This document shows, one piece after another, positions 18,626-26,980 of a DNA stretch of 64,000 bases (positions are counted from its first letter, which is position 1; every line of letters starts with the position of its first letter). Both the position numbers and the translations under genes were made by a program. Origin of the DNA: Micromonospora ureilytica (GTDB lineage: Bacteria; Actinomycetota; Actinomycetes; Mycobacteriales; Micromonosporaceae); contig NZ_JADOTX010000001.1 of the NCBI RefSeq assembly GCF_015751765.1, positions 5,208,001 through 5,272,000 of the forward strand, in the 5' to 3' direction. The notes beneath the pieces were generated by a model. That model saw nothing but the letters and a program-made list of their open reading frames with translations. It searched no databases and was not told where the DNA came from.

Positions 18626-19993
18626 CTACAGGCCGCCGGGGAGCCGTCCGGGCGCGAGTCGGTGCTCCGGATCCACGCGCCGCTTCGCGGCCCGCAACTG
18701 GGCCAGGCCGGCCAACTCGCCCCACAGGTCGACCGCCTGGCGGACCGCCGCCGGAGCGGAGACCACCACGCAGCGGCCCTGCCGGGCCAGCAGCACCCCT
18801 CGGACGGCGGCCAGGATGGACGCCACCCGATCGGGTGCCAGCGCCCCGGGCAGTGCCGCGTGCACCACGCCCAGCCCGGCGGATCCGCGAACCGGGACCG
18901 GCGCGCCGGCCGCGTCGCGTAGCGCGTAGACGGCGGCATGCAGGTCGCCGATCGGCACTTCCAGGCGCAGCGCCGTGTCACCTGGGGCGAACGGGTAGCG
19001 GCGCCACCACGTCGGCGCGGAGTGGGCGATCGTCGCCTCCCCGTGCAGCAGGCCGACCAGCCGCTCGGCACGCTCGGTGACGTCGGCGGGCCCGCCCTCC
19101 AGCAGCATCACCAGGCTACCGGCCCGGGACGGGGCACCGGCCCGGCCGGACATCGAAGGATGGCGCTCCCGGGCGGTGGCCGCCGGGTGACCGGGCGGGT
19201 ACGGCGTACGCGGGCGGGGGGTGCCGCCGGGCAGGTCCAGCTCGATGGCCGAGGGCTCCAGCCGAGCGGCGAGGATCGTCCGGACCAGGTCGTGCACCTC
19301 CAGCGGCGTCCACACCGGGCGGGACACCCAGAGCCTGCTCGCCGGCGCCGGCTGCACCCGCAGGCTCGCCGAGACCAGCACGCCGAGCGCGCCCTGGGAG
19401 CCACAGAGCAGGCGAGCCAGGTCGAGCCCGGGCGCGCCACCGCCGACGCTGATCAGCTCGCCGTCGGCGGCGAGGTAGCGCACGCCGAGCAGCTGGTCAC
19501 AGGGGCTGCCGTGGCGGTGGCGCAAGGGACCGGCCTCGCCGGCGGCGAGCACGCCACCCACTGTCGCGCCGGGTGACGGGGCGTCCATCGCGAGCCGCTG
19601 CCCGGTGCGCTCCAGAGTGGCCTGCACCGCCCGCAGTGGGGTGCCGGCCCCCACGTCGGTCGCCAGCGAGTCGACCGACTCGTGACCGATGCCCGCCAGC
19701 CGACCGGTGTCGAGCAGGATGTCGACCTGAACGGGGGTGGCACCCCAGTCGATCTTCGTGCCCGCGCCTCGGGGCACCACTGCCAGATCGTGCCTGGCGG
19801 CCAACCGCAGCACCTCGGCGGCGGCGTGCGGGCCGCCCGGGACGGCCACGAAGCGCGCCGGCCGCCCCGCCACCTCGTCGGCGGGACCGGCCAGTCGGGA
19901 GAAGGGTGGACCGCAGATCGCCGCCAACCGCCGGCTGATCTCGAGGGCTCCGGACCGGCCGAGGGAACTCGCTGCTGCCGCCATGCCGGCCAT
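18626..19993 (-). CDS. FAD-binding oxidoreductase, glycolate oxidase GlcE-like
   Basis: A 455-aa flavoprotein. AVVPRGAGTKIDWG near residue 75 and DAPSPGATVGGVLAAGEAGP near 140 are the FAD_binding_4 (PCMH-type) motifs in the form typical of GlcE, the FAD subunit of glycolate oxidase; the C-terminal half is diverged. No glcD or glcF partner is nearby, so the electron acceptor and substrate are uncertain. ATG 19993 is chosen; it lies on an SOS-box-like palindrome shared with the divergent peptidase gene, which suggests DNA-damage control (inference). Confidence 0.82.
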   Translation of the reverse strand: MAGMAAAASSLGRSGALEISRRLAAICGPPFSRLAGPADEVAGRPARFVAVPGGPHAAAEVLRLAARHDLAVVPRGAGTKIDWGATPVQVDILLDTGRLAGIGHESVDSLATDVGAGTPLRAVQATLERTGQRLAMDAPSPGATVGGVLAAGEAGPLRHRHGSPCDQLLGVRYLAADGELISVGGGAPGLDLARLLCGSQGALGVLVSASLRVQPAPASRLWVSRPVWTPLEVHDLVRTILAARLEPSAIELDLPGGTPRPRTPYPPGHPAATARERHPSMSGRAGAPSRAGSLVMLLEGGPADVTERAERLVGLLHGEATIAHSAPTWWRRYPFAPGDTALRLEVPIGDLHAAVYALRDAAGAPVPVRGSAGLGVVHAALPGALAPDRVASILAAVRGVLLARQGRCVVVSAPAAVRQAVDLWGELAGLAQLRAAKRRVDPEHRLAPGRLPGGL

Positions 19994-20008
19994 CGTACAT
20001 GTGTTCGA
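19993..20008. promoter_or_regulatory. LexA/SOS-box-like site
   Basis: TCGTACATGTGTTCGA matches the actinobacterial/Gram-positive SOS consensus TCGAAC-N4-GTTCGA at 11 of 12 defined positions. It overlaps the start codon of the GlcE-like gene and lies 73 bp upstream of the peptidase gene. The same half-sites recur at 35714. Confidence 0.5.
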
Positions 20009-20080
20009 AAGCCGTGGTGGCGAGTATCGGGATGCCGCTGGTCCGGCGCGCTGCGGCTGCCGGCCGGTAACGTGGCCGCC

Positions 20081-22177
20081 GTGACCACCGAGATTGCCCC
20101 GCCCGCGGCGAAGCGGGTGCCCAGCGAGCGCACCCACCACGGCGACACCGTCGTCGACGAGTACTCCTGGCTCGCCGTCAAGGACGACCCGGAGACGATC
20201 GCCTACCTGACCGCCGAGAACGAGTACACCGACGCGCGTACGACACACCTGGCCGAGTTGCGCGCCGACCTGTTCGAGGAGACTCGCCGCCGCACCCAGG
20301 AGACCGACCTGTCCGTGCCGACCCGCAAGGGCGGGCACTGGTACTACACCCGGACGGTCGAGGGGCAACAGTACGGAGTGCAGTGCCGCCGGGCGGTCCG
20401 CGACGGCGAGACCGACCCGCCGGTCAGCGCGGACGGCGCCCCGCTCGACGGCGAGGAGGTGCTCCTCGACGGCAACCTGCTGGCGGAGGGGCACGACTTC
20501 TTCTCGCTCGGCGCGTTCGACGTCAGTCCGGACGGTCGCTGGCTGGCCTACTCCACCGACTTCTCGGGCGACGAGCGGTTCACCCTGCGTGTGAAGGACC
20601 TGACCACCGGCGAGTTGCTGCCGGACGAGGTGCCGGACACGTTCTACGGCACCGCCTGGTCGAGCGACGCCTCGGCGCTGTTCTACGTGACGGTGGACGA
20701 CGCCTGGCGTCCGAACCGGGTCTGGCGACACCTCATCGGCTCCGCCGCCGCCGAGGACGTGGTGGTCCACCAGGAGGACGACGAGCGGTTCTGGGTGGGC
20801 GTAGAGCTCACCCGGTCGGAGAAGTTCATTCTCATCGACGTGCACAGCAAGGTGACGAGCGAGGTGCTTGTCATCCCCGCCGGCAACCCGACCGGCGCCC
20901 CGGCCGTGATCGCTCCCCGCCGACAGGGCGTCGAATACACTGTGGAGCACCACGGCCACCGTTTCCTGATCCTGCACAACGACGGTGCGGAGGACTTCGC
21001 GCTGGCGTTCACCTCGGCGGACGTACCGGGCGACTGGGTGCCGCTGATCGAGCACACCCCCGGCACCCGACTGGAGGCCGTCGACGCCTTCGCCAACCAC
21101 CTGGTGGTGTCGCTGCGCACCGACGGGCTCACCGGGCTGCGGGTGCTGCCGGTGGGCAGCGACGACGGGCACGACATCGACTTCCCGGAGCCGCTGTACA
21201 GCGTCGGGTTGGACGCCAACCCGGAGTACCGCACCGGCCAGGTCCGGCTGCGCTACTCCTCCCTGATCACCCCCGACTCGGTGTACGACTACGACCTGGT
21301 CACCCGGCAGATGGTGCTGCTCAAGCAGAAGCCGGTGCTGCCTGGGCCGGACGGGCGACCGTACGACCCGGCTGAGTACGAGCAGCACCGCGACTGGGCG
21401 CTCGCCGACGACGGCACCCGCGTGCCGATCTCGTTGGTCTGCCGCGCCGGCACCCCCCGGGACGGCTCGGCGCCCTGCGAGCTGTACGGCTACGGCTCGT
21501 ACGAGGCCAGCATGGACCCGTGGTTCTCGGTGGCCCGACTGTCCCTGTTGGACCGGGGCGTGGTCTTCGCTGTGGCGCACATCCGGGGCGGCGGTGAGTT
21601 GGGCCGACGGTGGTACGACCAGGGCAAGCTGCTGGCCAAGAAGAACACCTTCACCGACTTCGTGGCGTGCGCCCAGCACCTCGTCAAGGCCGGCTGGACG
21701 GCCAGCGACAGGCTTGTCGCCCGGGGCGCCTCGGCCGGTGGCCTGCTGATGGGCGCCGTGGCCAACCTCGCGCCGGACGCGTTCACCGGGATCGTGGCGC
21801 AGGTGCCGTTCGTGGACGCGCTCACGTCGATCCTCGACCCGTCGCTGCCGCTGACCGTCACCGAGTGGGAGGAGTGGGGCAACCCTCTCGACGACCCCGA
21901 GGTGTACGCGTACATGAAGTCCTACACGCCGTACGAGAACGTGGCGGCCGTGGACTATCCCGCGATCCTCGCGGTGACCAGCCTCAACGACACCCGGGTG
22001 CTCTACTCGGAGCCGGCGAAGTGGATCGCCCGGCTGCGGGCGGTCGCCCCGGGCGGCGATTATCTGCTGAAGACCGAGATGGGCGCCGGGCACGGCGGTC
22101 CGAGCGGTCGCTACAACTCCTGGCGCGAGGAGGCGTTCATCAACGCCTGGATCCTGGACCGCATCGGCCGCGCCTGA
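20081..22177 (+). CDS. ptrB: oligopeptidase B-type S9 serine peptidase
   Basis: A 698-aa prolyl-oligopeptidase-family peptidase with an N-terminal beta-propeller that filters substrates and a C-terminal alpha/beta-hydrolase domain. The triad is visible: S551 in GASAGGLL, D637 in SLNDTRV and H671 in GAGHGGPSGR. The block GELGRRWYDQGKLLAKKNTF is typical of oligopeptidase B, which cleaves short peptides after arginine or lysine. GTG 20081 is chosen because it gives the family's usual N-terminus (RVPSERTHHGDTVVDEYSWL). There is no signal peptide, so it is cytoplasmic. A strong hairpin follows the stop. Confidence 0.93.
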   Translation: MTTEIAPPAAKRVPSERTHHGDTVVDEYSWLAVKDDPETIAYLTAENEYTDARTTHLAELRADLFEETRRRTQETDLSVPTRKGGHWYYTRTVEGQQYGVQCRRAVRDGETDPPVSADGAPLDGEEVLLDGNLLAEGHDFFSLGAFDVSPDGRWLAYSTDFSGDERFTLRVKDLTTGELLPDEVPDTFYGTAWSSDASALFYVTVDDAWRPNRVWRHLIGSAAAEDVVVHQEDDERFWVGVELTRSEKFILIDVHSKVTSEVLVIPAGNPTGAPAVIAPRRQGVEYTVEHHGHRFLILHNDGAEDFALAFTSADVPGDWVPLIEHTPGTRLEAVDAFANHLVVSLRTDGLTGLRVLPVGSDDGHDIDFPEPLYSVGLDANPEYRTGQVRLRYSSLITPDSVYDYDLVTRQMVLLKQKPVLPGPDGRPYDPAEYEQHRDWALADDGTRVPISLVCRAGTPRDGSAPCELYGYGSYEASMDPWFSVARLSLLDRGVVFAVAHIRGGGELGRRWYDQGKLLAKKNTFTDFVACAQHLVKAGWTASDRLVARGASAGGLLMGAVANLAPDAFTGIVAQVPFVDALTSILDPSLPLTVTEWEEWGNPLDDPEVYAYMKSYTPYENVAAVDYPAILAVTSLNDTRVLYSEPAKWIARLRAVAPGGDYLLKTEMGAGHGGPSGRYNSWREEAFINAWILDRIGRA

Positions 22178-22190
22178 CCCGTAAGTCGAC

Positions 22191-22265
22191 GTGATCGCGC
22201 TCGATCCTGGAGGTGGTCCCCCGGCGGCTGGGGAGAGCACCACTTCCATGATCGGGCGCGATCAC
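22191..22265. terminator. long hairpin downstream of ptrB
   Basis: Arms 22191-22217 (starting GTGATCGCGC) and 22239-22265 pair at 24 of 27 positions around a 21-nt loop. It begins 13 bases after the ptrB stop, so a terminator role is likely. There is no U-run. The GATC-rich arm resembles a dispersed palindromic element rather than a simple terminator. Confidence 0.6.
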
Positions 22266-22269
22266 CGGC

Positions 22270-22290
22270 GGCGCGCGGGGCCCGCGCGCC
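22270..22290. terminator. GC-rich hairpin
   Basis: GGCGCGCGGG and CCCGCGCGCC pair perfectly around one base, four bases after the longer ptrB hairpin; it may act with it as a tandem terminator. Confidence 0.4.
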
Positions 22291-22341
22291 GGGTGGCTGG
22301 CGTTGCCGGGCCGACGTGGGTGCCGGGCCTAGACTTCCGGG

Positions 22342-22527
22342 GTGACCGGGGCTACGGATGGTGACGGCGAAGCCGTTTCGGAGGTCCGCCGACCGAGCGT
22401 GGCGGCGGTGGCACGGGACCGCCGGGTCTGGCTGATCCTCGCCGTGGTCGCCGGCCTCCTGGTCTGCTGTTGCTCCGCAGTGGTCGGCACGCTGGTCGCG
22501 CTCTCCTCCGGCCTGCTCGGCGCCTGA
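22342..22527 (+). CDS. small hypothetical single-pass membrane protein
   Basis: A 61-aa reading frame from GTG 22342 with a charged N-terminal half (TGATDGDGEAVSEVRRPS) and one strongly hydrophobic segment, LILAVVAGLLVCCCSAVVGT, containing three consecutive cysteines. No family is recognised. It is supported by composition and by occupying an otherwise empty gap; it is convergent with the permease gene at 22543, and there is no clear ribosome site. It could be non-coding. Confidence 0.45.
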   Translation: MTGATDGDGEAVSEVRRPSVAAVARDRRVWLILAVVAGLLVCCCSAVVGTLVALSSGLLGA

Positions 22528-22542
22528 CCCGGCCGCCTCGGC

Positions 22543-24075
22543 TCAGGTCGTCCGCAGCTCGTCCAGGGCAGTGCTGGCACGCAGGAAGAGCAGGCCGACA
22601 CCGACCGTCACCAGCACCGCCGCCAACGCGCCGGCCCCGAGCCACGCCAGGTGCTCAAGAGGTACGGGAACGGCTCGCTGCACCACGGGAAAGTGCACGA
22701 TCCGGGTGTACTGCCCGCTGGTGGCAGGGTCGTCACAGAGCGCCGCCGTGGCCTCGCAGATCTCCATCGACCCGCCGCCCGCGGACACCTCCCCACCGAG
22801 CCCACGGCCGAGCAGCGTGCCGACAGTGAGCGCGAGCAGGATCGCCGGCACGGCCGGGGCCAGCGCCTGCCAGGCCACCGAACGGCTCAGCGTGGCGCGG
22901 GGCACCCCGGTGGCGACCAACGCCGCGTAGGCGCGTCGACGGGCGACGATCCCCTCGACCAGCGCGACGATCAGCCCGCCCGTCGCGATCAGGATGGCCA
23001 CGGCGACCGCGCCGTCGACAAGATCCATGGTCGACAGATAGAAGGGGTTGTCGCCCCCACCGCCCGCCCCGGCGAGTCGGCTCTGCTCCCGGTCGAGCTG
23101 GTCCTTGGTGGCGAAGTAGGCGCGCTGGGCGGCCGCGCCCCCGCCGAAGATCAGGGCGGCGAGCAGCGCGGCGAACGTGCGGCTGCCCGCCCACGGATCG
23201 ACCATCAACCGGCCCGCCGCGAGCAGGGCCGGGGCGCGGCGGGCATGCCGACGCAGCAAAACCCCGCAGCGGTACGAGATCCAGCCGGTGCCGACCACCA
23301 CCCCGATCATCGCCGCCAACCCGCCCACCACGAACAGCAGCGGCACCAGCCAGGCCAACTCTTCGTTGTCGTCGAACCGAAAGACCACCGGGCGGACCAC
23401 CACGAACGAGAGCACGCCGAACCCGATCAGGAGCCCGGCCCACGGGCCTGGACCACGCTCGCGGGCCGCCCTGCGGTTCACCCCGAGCGGGCTGGTGGTG
23501 ACCGTACGCAGCATCAGGGCGGTGGCCAACGCCGCGACGACAGGCAGACCGAGCACCATGCCGGCCAGCGCGCCGGTCGACGGCAGCACGTCGGTGGGCA
23601 GGGCCAGTCGACCTTCCGCGTCCGGTCGGTGCAACAGATCGCGGCCAACCAGGTAGACACCCAGCCCGACGAGCGTGCCGAGCAGAGCGGCCACGCCGGT
23701 CTCCAGCACCACCAGTCGGGTGACCTGCCCGGGAGTGGCGCCGGCCAACCGGAGCGCGGCCAACCGGCGGTCCCGTGCGGGGGCGCCGAGCCGGGCGCAC
23801 TGACCGGCCAGCGCCAACACCGGAACCATCAGCATCAGCAGCGCGAACGCCGTACCGCCGCGCAACCCGGGCTCCACCAGCAGAGCGTGCTGGTACTGCT
23901 CCGACCACCTGTTCGGGTTCTCATCCGTCGCCGCGGGCGTGGGGATGGCCAACACGGTGAGCGCCGCGAGCCCGGCCAGTGTCGCCAGCAGGGCGCTCAG
24001 CGCCGTGAGCACCACCCGGGCGGTGTCGGTGCGGGTGCCGGCGAGCGCGAGGCGGACCAGCGTCGCCGGTCTCAC
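22543..24075 (-). CDS. ABC transporter permease, FtsX/MacB-like
   Basis: A 510-aa integral membrane protein with about ten hydrophobic segments arranged as two FtsX-like halves: four segments follow PARDRRLAALRLAGATPGQV and a matching set follows ARRRAYAALVATGVPRATLS, the cytoplasmic coupling motifs that contact the ATPase. It has a long extracytoplasmic loop near the C-terminus (with CEATAALCDDP). Its GTG start overlaps the stop of the ATPase gene (GTGA). With the ATPase and the PadR regulator it forms a three-gene operon typical of antibiotic- or lipid-export systems in actinobacteria; substrate unknown. Confidence 0.88.
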   Translation of the reverse strand: MRPATLVRLALAGTRTDTARVVLTALSALLATLAGLAALTVLAIPTPAATDENPNRWSEQYQHALLVEPGLRGGTAFALLMLMVPVLALAGQCARLGAPARDRRLAALRLAGATPGQVTRLVVLETGVAALLGTLVGLGVYLVGRDLLHRPDAEGRLALPTDVLPSTGALAGMVLGLPVVAALATALMLRTVTTSPLGVNRRAARERGPGPWAGLLIGFGVLSFVVVRPVVFRFDDNEELAWLVPLLFVVGGLAAMIGVVVGTGWISYRCGVLLRRHARRAPALLAAGRLMVDPWAGSRTFAALLAALIFGGGAAAQRAYFATKDQLDREQSRLAGAGGGGDNPFYLSTMDLVDGAVAVAILIATGGLIVALVEGIVARRRAYAALVATGVPRATLSRSVAWQALAPAVPAILLALTVGTLLGRGLGGEVSAGGGSMEICEATAALCDDPATSGQYTRIVHFPVVQRAVPVPLEHLAWLGAGALAAVLVTVGVGLLFLRASTALDELRTT

Positions 24076-24773
24076 CGGGCACCACCGGCCAGCGGCACGT
24101 CGAGCCCCAGGCCGGTGTGGTCCACCAGGCCGTCGCGCAGCACGATCTCCCGATCGGCGTACGCGGCGATCCGCGGCTCGTGGGTGACCAGCACGACGGC
24201 GGTGCGCTGCTCACGGGCGAGCCGGACCAGTTGGGTGAGCACCTGCTCGCCGGTGAGCGTGTCCAGTGCACCGGTCGGCTCGTCGGCGAAGAGCACCCGA
24301 GGCTCGGTGACCAGCGCCCGCGCGGTGGCACAGCGTTGCTGCTGACCCCCGGACATCTCACCCGGCCGCACGTCGGCCACCTCGGCCACCCCGAACCGTT
24401 CCAGCCAGGTGAGCGCCGCCGTCCGTGCCTCTCGCCGCCCCGTGCCGGCGAGGAGCAGGGGCAGGGCGACGTTCTCGGCCGCGGTCAGCTCGGCCACCAG
24501 CTGACCGAACTGGAACAGCACCCCGAACTCGGTGCGCCGCAGCCGGGACCGGGCCGCCTCCGACCAGGTGTCGATGCGGTGCCCCTGCCAGGTGACCTCG
24601 CCCGCGTCCGGCCGAAGGATCCCGGCCAGGCAGTGCAGCAGTGTCGACTTGCCGCAGCCACTCGGCCCGGTCACGGCGACGATCTCGCCCTCGGCCACCT
24701 CGAGCGTCACACCGCGCAGCGCAGGCGTCGGGCCGTACGCCCGAACCACGCCGCGAGCCTGGAGTTGCGTCAC
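24072..24773 (-). CDS. ABC transporter ATP-binding protein, LolD/MacB-like
   Basis: A 233-aa ATPase: Walker A GPSGCGKST, Q-loop FGVLFQFGQLV, signature MSGGQQQR, Walker B VLFADEP followed by GALD, and switch histidine in LVTHEPR. GTG 24773 is chosen since its GTGA overlaps the stop of padR; a longer reading frame upstream is not needed. It powers the permease at 22543. The glutamine-rich signature MSGGQQQR and short length put it in the MacB/LolD/FtsE group that drives mechanotransmission-type export. Confidence 0.93.
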   Translation of the reverse strand: MTQLQARGVVRAYGPTPALRGVTLEVAEGEIVAVTGPSGCGKSTLLHCLAGILRPDAGEVTWQGHRIDTWSEAARSRLRRTEFGVLFQFGQLVAELTAAENVALPLLLAGTGRREARTAALTWLERFGVAEVADVRPGEMSGGQQQRCATARALVTEPRVLFADEPTGALDTLTGEQVLTQLVRLAREQRTAVVLVTHEPRIAAYADREIVLRDGLVDHTGLGLDVPLAGGAR

Positions 24774-25315
24774 GGATGCACCTCCCGGTGCCAGTCGGCG
24801 ACCCGGCCCAGCGTGGCGTGCAGCCACCGCAGATCCGCGTCGAGGTGGGCGATCGCGAAGTCGGCCGCGACCACATCGCTGAGAGTGGCGGCCGGGTCGG
24901 ATTTGACAGCGGTCAGCTCACGCAGCCGTGCGGTGTGCGCGCCCCGCTGGGCGATCAGGTACGACCGGGCCCGATCGACATCGGCGACCAGCAACGCCAC
25001 CACGACCTTGGCGAAGAGCGTGCTGGCCACGTACGGCATGGGCGGTTCCACAGTGGACAGCCACTGGTCCAGCGTGTGCCGCCCCTGGTCGGTCAGCGCG
25101 TACGCCGTGCGATCCGGCCCGGCCACCCGGTCCTGCCCGGCGGCCGCCACCAGCCCGTCGCGTTCGAGGCGGCCAAGCGTGGCGTAGACCTGCCCGAAGG
25201 CCAGCGGCCGAGCCCGCGGCAGCCGCTCGTCGTGCGCACGCTTCAGCTCATACCCGTGCCGGCTGCCCCCAGCAAGCAACCCGAGCAGAACATGCGGCGT
25301 AGACACGCCGCCCAC
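24770..25315 (-). CDS. PadR-family transcriptional regulator
   Basis: A 181-aa PadR subfamily-2 protein: N-terminal winged helix (VLLGLLAGGSRHGYELKRAH, FGQVYATLGRLERDGLV, YALTDQGR) and a C-terminal helical dimerisation part. It heads the operon with the ABC genes, with a GTGA overlap. GTG 25315 is the first codon after a palindrome; a second GTG three codons later is possible. It most likely represses its own operon and is released by the transporter's substrate, as is usual for PadR-ABC modules. Confidence 0.9.
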   Translation of the reverse strand: MGGVSTPHVLLGLLAGGSRHGYELKRAHDERLPRARPLAFGQVYATLGRLERDGLVAAAGQDRVAGPDRTAYALTDQGRHTLDQWLSTVEPPMPYVASTLFAKVVVALLVADVDRARSYLIAQRGAHTARLRELTAVKSDPAATLSDVVAADFAIAHLDADLRWLHATLGRVADWHREVHP

Positions 25316-25332
25316 TATTCACCGAGCGAATA
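25316..25332. promoter_or_regulatory. palindrome at the padR start, candidate operator
   Basis: TATTCACCGAGCGAATA has 5-bp inverted arms (TATTC/GAATA) around seven bases and ends immediately at the GTG of padR. The position fits an operator overlapping the promoter, with a leaderless or near-leaderless transcript. Confidence 0.45.
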
Positions 25333-25391
25333 CCCAAGTCAACACCCCCCCACCCACCCACACCCACCGGCCCCCACCCCCGCCTCACCCC

Positions 25392-25452
25392 GTTGATCAT
25401 GAAGTTATTGCCATCCACCTCGGCGTGTCTGAGCAATAACTTCATGATCAAC
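25392..25452. repeat. perfect 20-bp inverted repeat hairpin
   Basis: GTTGATCATGAAGTTATTGC (25392-25411) and its exact complement (25433-25452) flank a 21-nt loop. It lies upstream of padR and downstream of the TIGR03086 gene, where a terminator would serve the latter, which ends at 25493. The A/T-rich arms stand out from the surroundings and suggest a dispersed palindromic element. The flanking stretch 25333-25491 has no gene and is C-rich on one side, G-rich on the other. Confidence 0.6.
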
Positions 25453-25492
25453 AGGAGGGAAGGGAGGTGGGGGCAGAGGGGAAGGTTGGGGG

Positions 25493-26071
25493 TTAGGGGG
25501 TTTGGGGCCAGGTGGGGGTACGGCCGGTTTTGGTTAGGAGGTGGGCCAGGTCGGGGGTTGGGGGTGGGGCTGGGAGTGGGGGTGGGGTGGCGAAGACGCC
25601 CATTTTGCGGGCGGTGGGGCCCAACTGCTCCACCAGACCGTGCAGCTCGGCCACCGCCTCCGGGGCTGGGTGGTACGGCAGACCGGTGGCGACCGCGAGG
25701 TCCCAGCCGTGCACGGTCAGGTCCAGCAGGGCCATACCGCCGATGACGGACTGCGGCATGCCCATGCCCGGTGACACGCCTTCCAGGGTGGACGGGTCCG
25801 ACCAGGCGGCGACCAATCGGCTGGTTTCCGCCTCGAAGCGGTCCCGCCAGCCGTCGCCCAGGTGGTCGGGCTTCTCCGCCCACTCCACCTGTCGCTTCTC
25901 GGCCAGGTCCTGAAAGTTGACCACCACCTGGAAGAGATGATTGAGCAGATCACGGACCGCGTACTCCTGGCACGGCGTGGGCAGGTCGAGCTGGTCGTCG
26001 GAGATACCGCGCACCACATCGACGGTTCGCGGCGCCGCAGCGGCCAGCAGATCGCTAGTCTGAGTGGACAT
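25493..26071 (-). CDS. TIGR03086 / mycothiol-maleylpyruvate isomerase-like metal-binding protein
   Basis: A 192-aa DinB-like four-helix protein. DLPTPCQEYAVRDLLNHLF near residue 30 and LDLTVHGWDLAVATG in the middle place the metal-binding histidines; TIGR03086 members belong to the mycothiol-dependent enzyme superfamily of actinobacteria. ATG 26071 gives the normal start. The C-terminus has a proline-rich tail (ATPPPLPAPPPTPDLAHLL) in a G-rich stretch of DNA, which looks recently extended. It is divergent from the AraC regulator 31 bp away. Reaction unknown. Confidence 0.85.
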   Translation of the reverse strand: MSTQTSDLLAAAAPRTVDVVRGISDDQLDLPTPCQEYAVRDLLNHLFQVVVNFQDLAEKRQVEWAEKPDHLGDGWRDRFEAETSRLVAAWSDPSTLEGVSPGMGMPQSVIGGMALLDLTVHGWDLAVATGLPYHPAPEAVAELHGLVEQLGPTARKMGVFATPPPLPAPPPTPDLAHLLTKTGRTPTWPQTP

Positions 26072-26102
26072 ATGGCCAGCGTATGAGGGTGGTCTTGAAC
26101 AA

Positions 26103-26945
26103 ATGCGACACCGACCGCGTGGCGACAGCAGGGGGATTCTCGACCCCGGGCGGCTGCTGCGCGAGGTGCGCTTCCGTCGACACCTGCCGGCGGAGTCGCT
26201 GCGCCCGTGGGTCGAGCACTACTGGTTGATCGACTGGGTGTTGAACGCGCCGTTCGAGCAGCGGGTCGTGCCGCACCCGGCGGTGAACGTGGTGTTCCGA
26301 CGCGACGACGGCGACCACGACGGCGACAGGCCCGAGTCCGGCGAGGTGGCCGGGGTGGGCCGCGACCTGTTCCGGATCACGCTCTGCGGCACCGGCCGGG
26401 TGTCCGGGGTGCAGTTCCGCCCAGGCGGCTTCCACGCCTTCTGGCAGCGCCCGGTCAGTGAGTTGACCGGACGTAGGGTGCCGCTGCCCACCGGCCGGCT
26501 GACCCACCCGGGCTTCCCGGTGTGCGCGGGCGGGCCCGCGGGACCACCCACGTCGGCAACCAGCGACAACGAACGCTGCCGGGCTCTGGACACCCTCCTC
26601 ACCGCTTGGCGGCCCGAGCCGGACCCGGTGGCCGAGGAGGCCGTCCGGCTGGCCGAGGCGATCCGCACCGACCGGACCGTGCTGCGCGTCGACGACTTCG
26701 CCGCGCGGCACGACGTTCCGGTCCGCCGGTTGCAGCGGCTCTTCATGGAGTACGTGGGGGTCGGGCCGAAGTGGGTGATCCGCCGCTACCGGCTCCAGGA
26801 GGCGGTCGAACAGGCCGCTGGCGGCCCGCTGAGCTGGGCTGGCCTCGCCGCCGACCTCGGCTACAGCGACCAGGCCCACCTGGTCCGCGACTTCACCGCC
26901 GTGGCCGGCGTGTCCCCCGCCGCGTACGCCCGCTCGGTGCGCTGA
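26103..26945 (+). CDS. AraC-family transcriptional regulator
   Basis: A 280-aa regulator: an N-terminal beta-rich sensor domain of the DUF6597 type (FRRHLPAESLRPWVEHYWLI, HPAVNVVF, GVQFRPGGFHAFW) and a C-terminal HTH_18 domain (VRRLQRLFMEYVGVGPKWVI, RYRLQEAV, LAADLGYSDQAHLVRDF). ATG 26103 is preferred over a GTG further upstream that falls inside the divergent neighbour's promoter; GAGGG lies about 14 bases before it. It may control the adjacent TIGR03086 gene. The ligand is unknown. Confidence 0.88.
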   Translation: MRHRPRGDSRGILDPGRLLREVRFRRHLPAESLRPWVEHYWLIDWVLNAPFEQRVVPHPAVNVVFRRDDGDHDGDRPESGEVAGVGRDLFRITLCGTGRVSGVQFRPGGFHAFWQRPVSELTGRRVPLPTGRLTHPGFPVCAGGPAGPPTSATSDNERCRALDTLLTAWRPEPDPVAEEAVRLAEAIRTDRTVLRVDDFAARHDVPVRRLQRLFMEYVGVGPKWVIRRYRLQEAVEQAAGGPLSWAGLAADLGYSDQAHLVRDFTAVAGVSPAAYARSVR

Positions 26946-26980
26946 GGAAGCCGAAAGAGAAAGCCGAGACAGCTGGCAGA

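Noticed and set aside
18626..22249. Single 1207-codon minus-strand frame joining the GlcE-like gene to sequence opposite ptrB
   Set aside because: The first 750 codons are antisense to a clear peptidase with an intact triad; the oxidase has its own ATG at 19993.
25393..25746. Plus-strand ORF starting in the 20-bp hairpin
   Set aside because: It begins inside an inverted repeat and continues antisense to the TIGR03086 gene with Gly/Arg-rich sequence.
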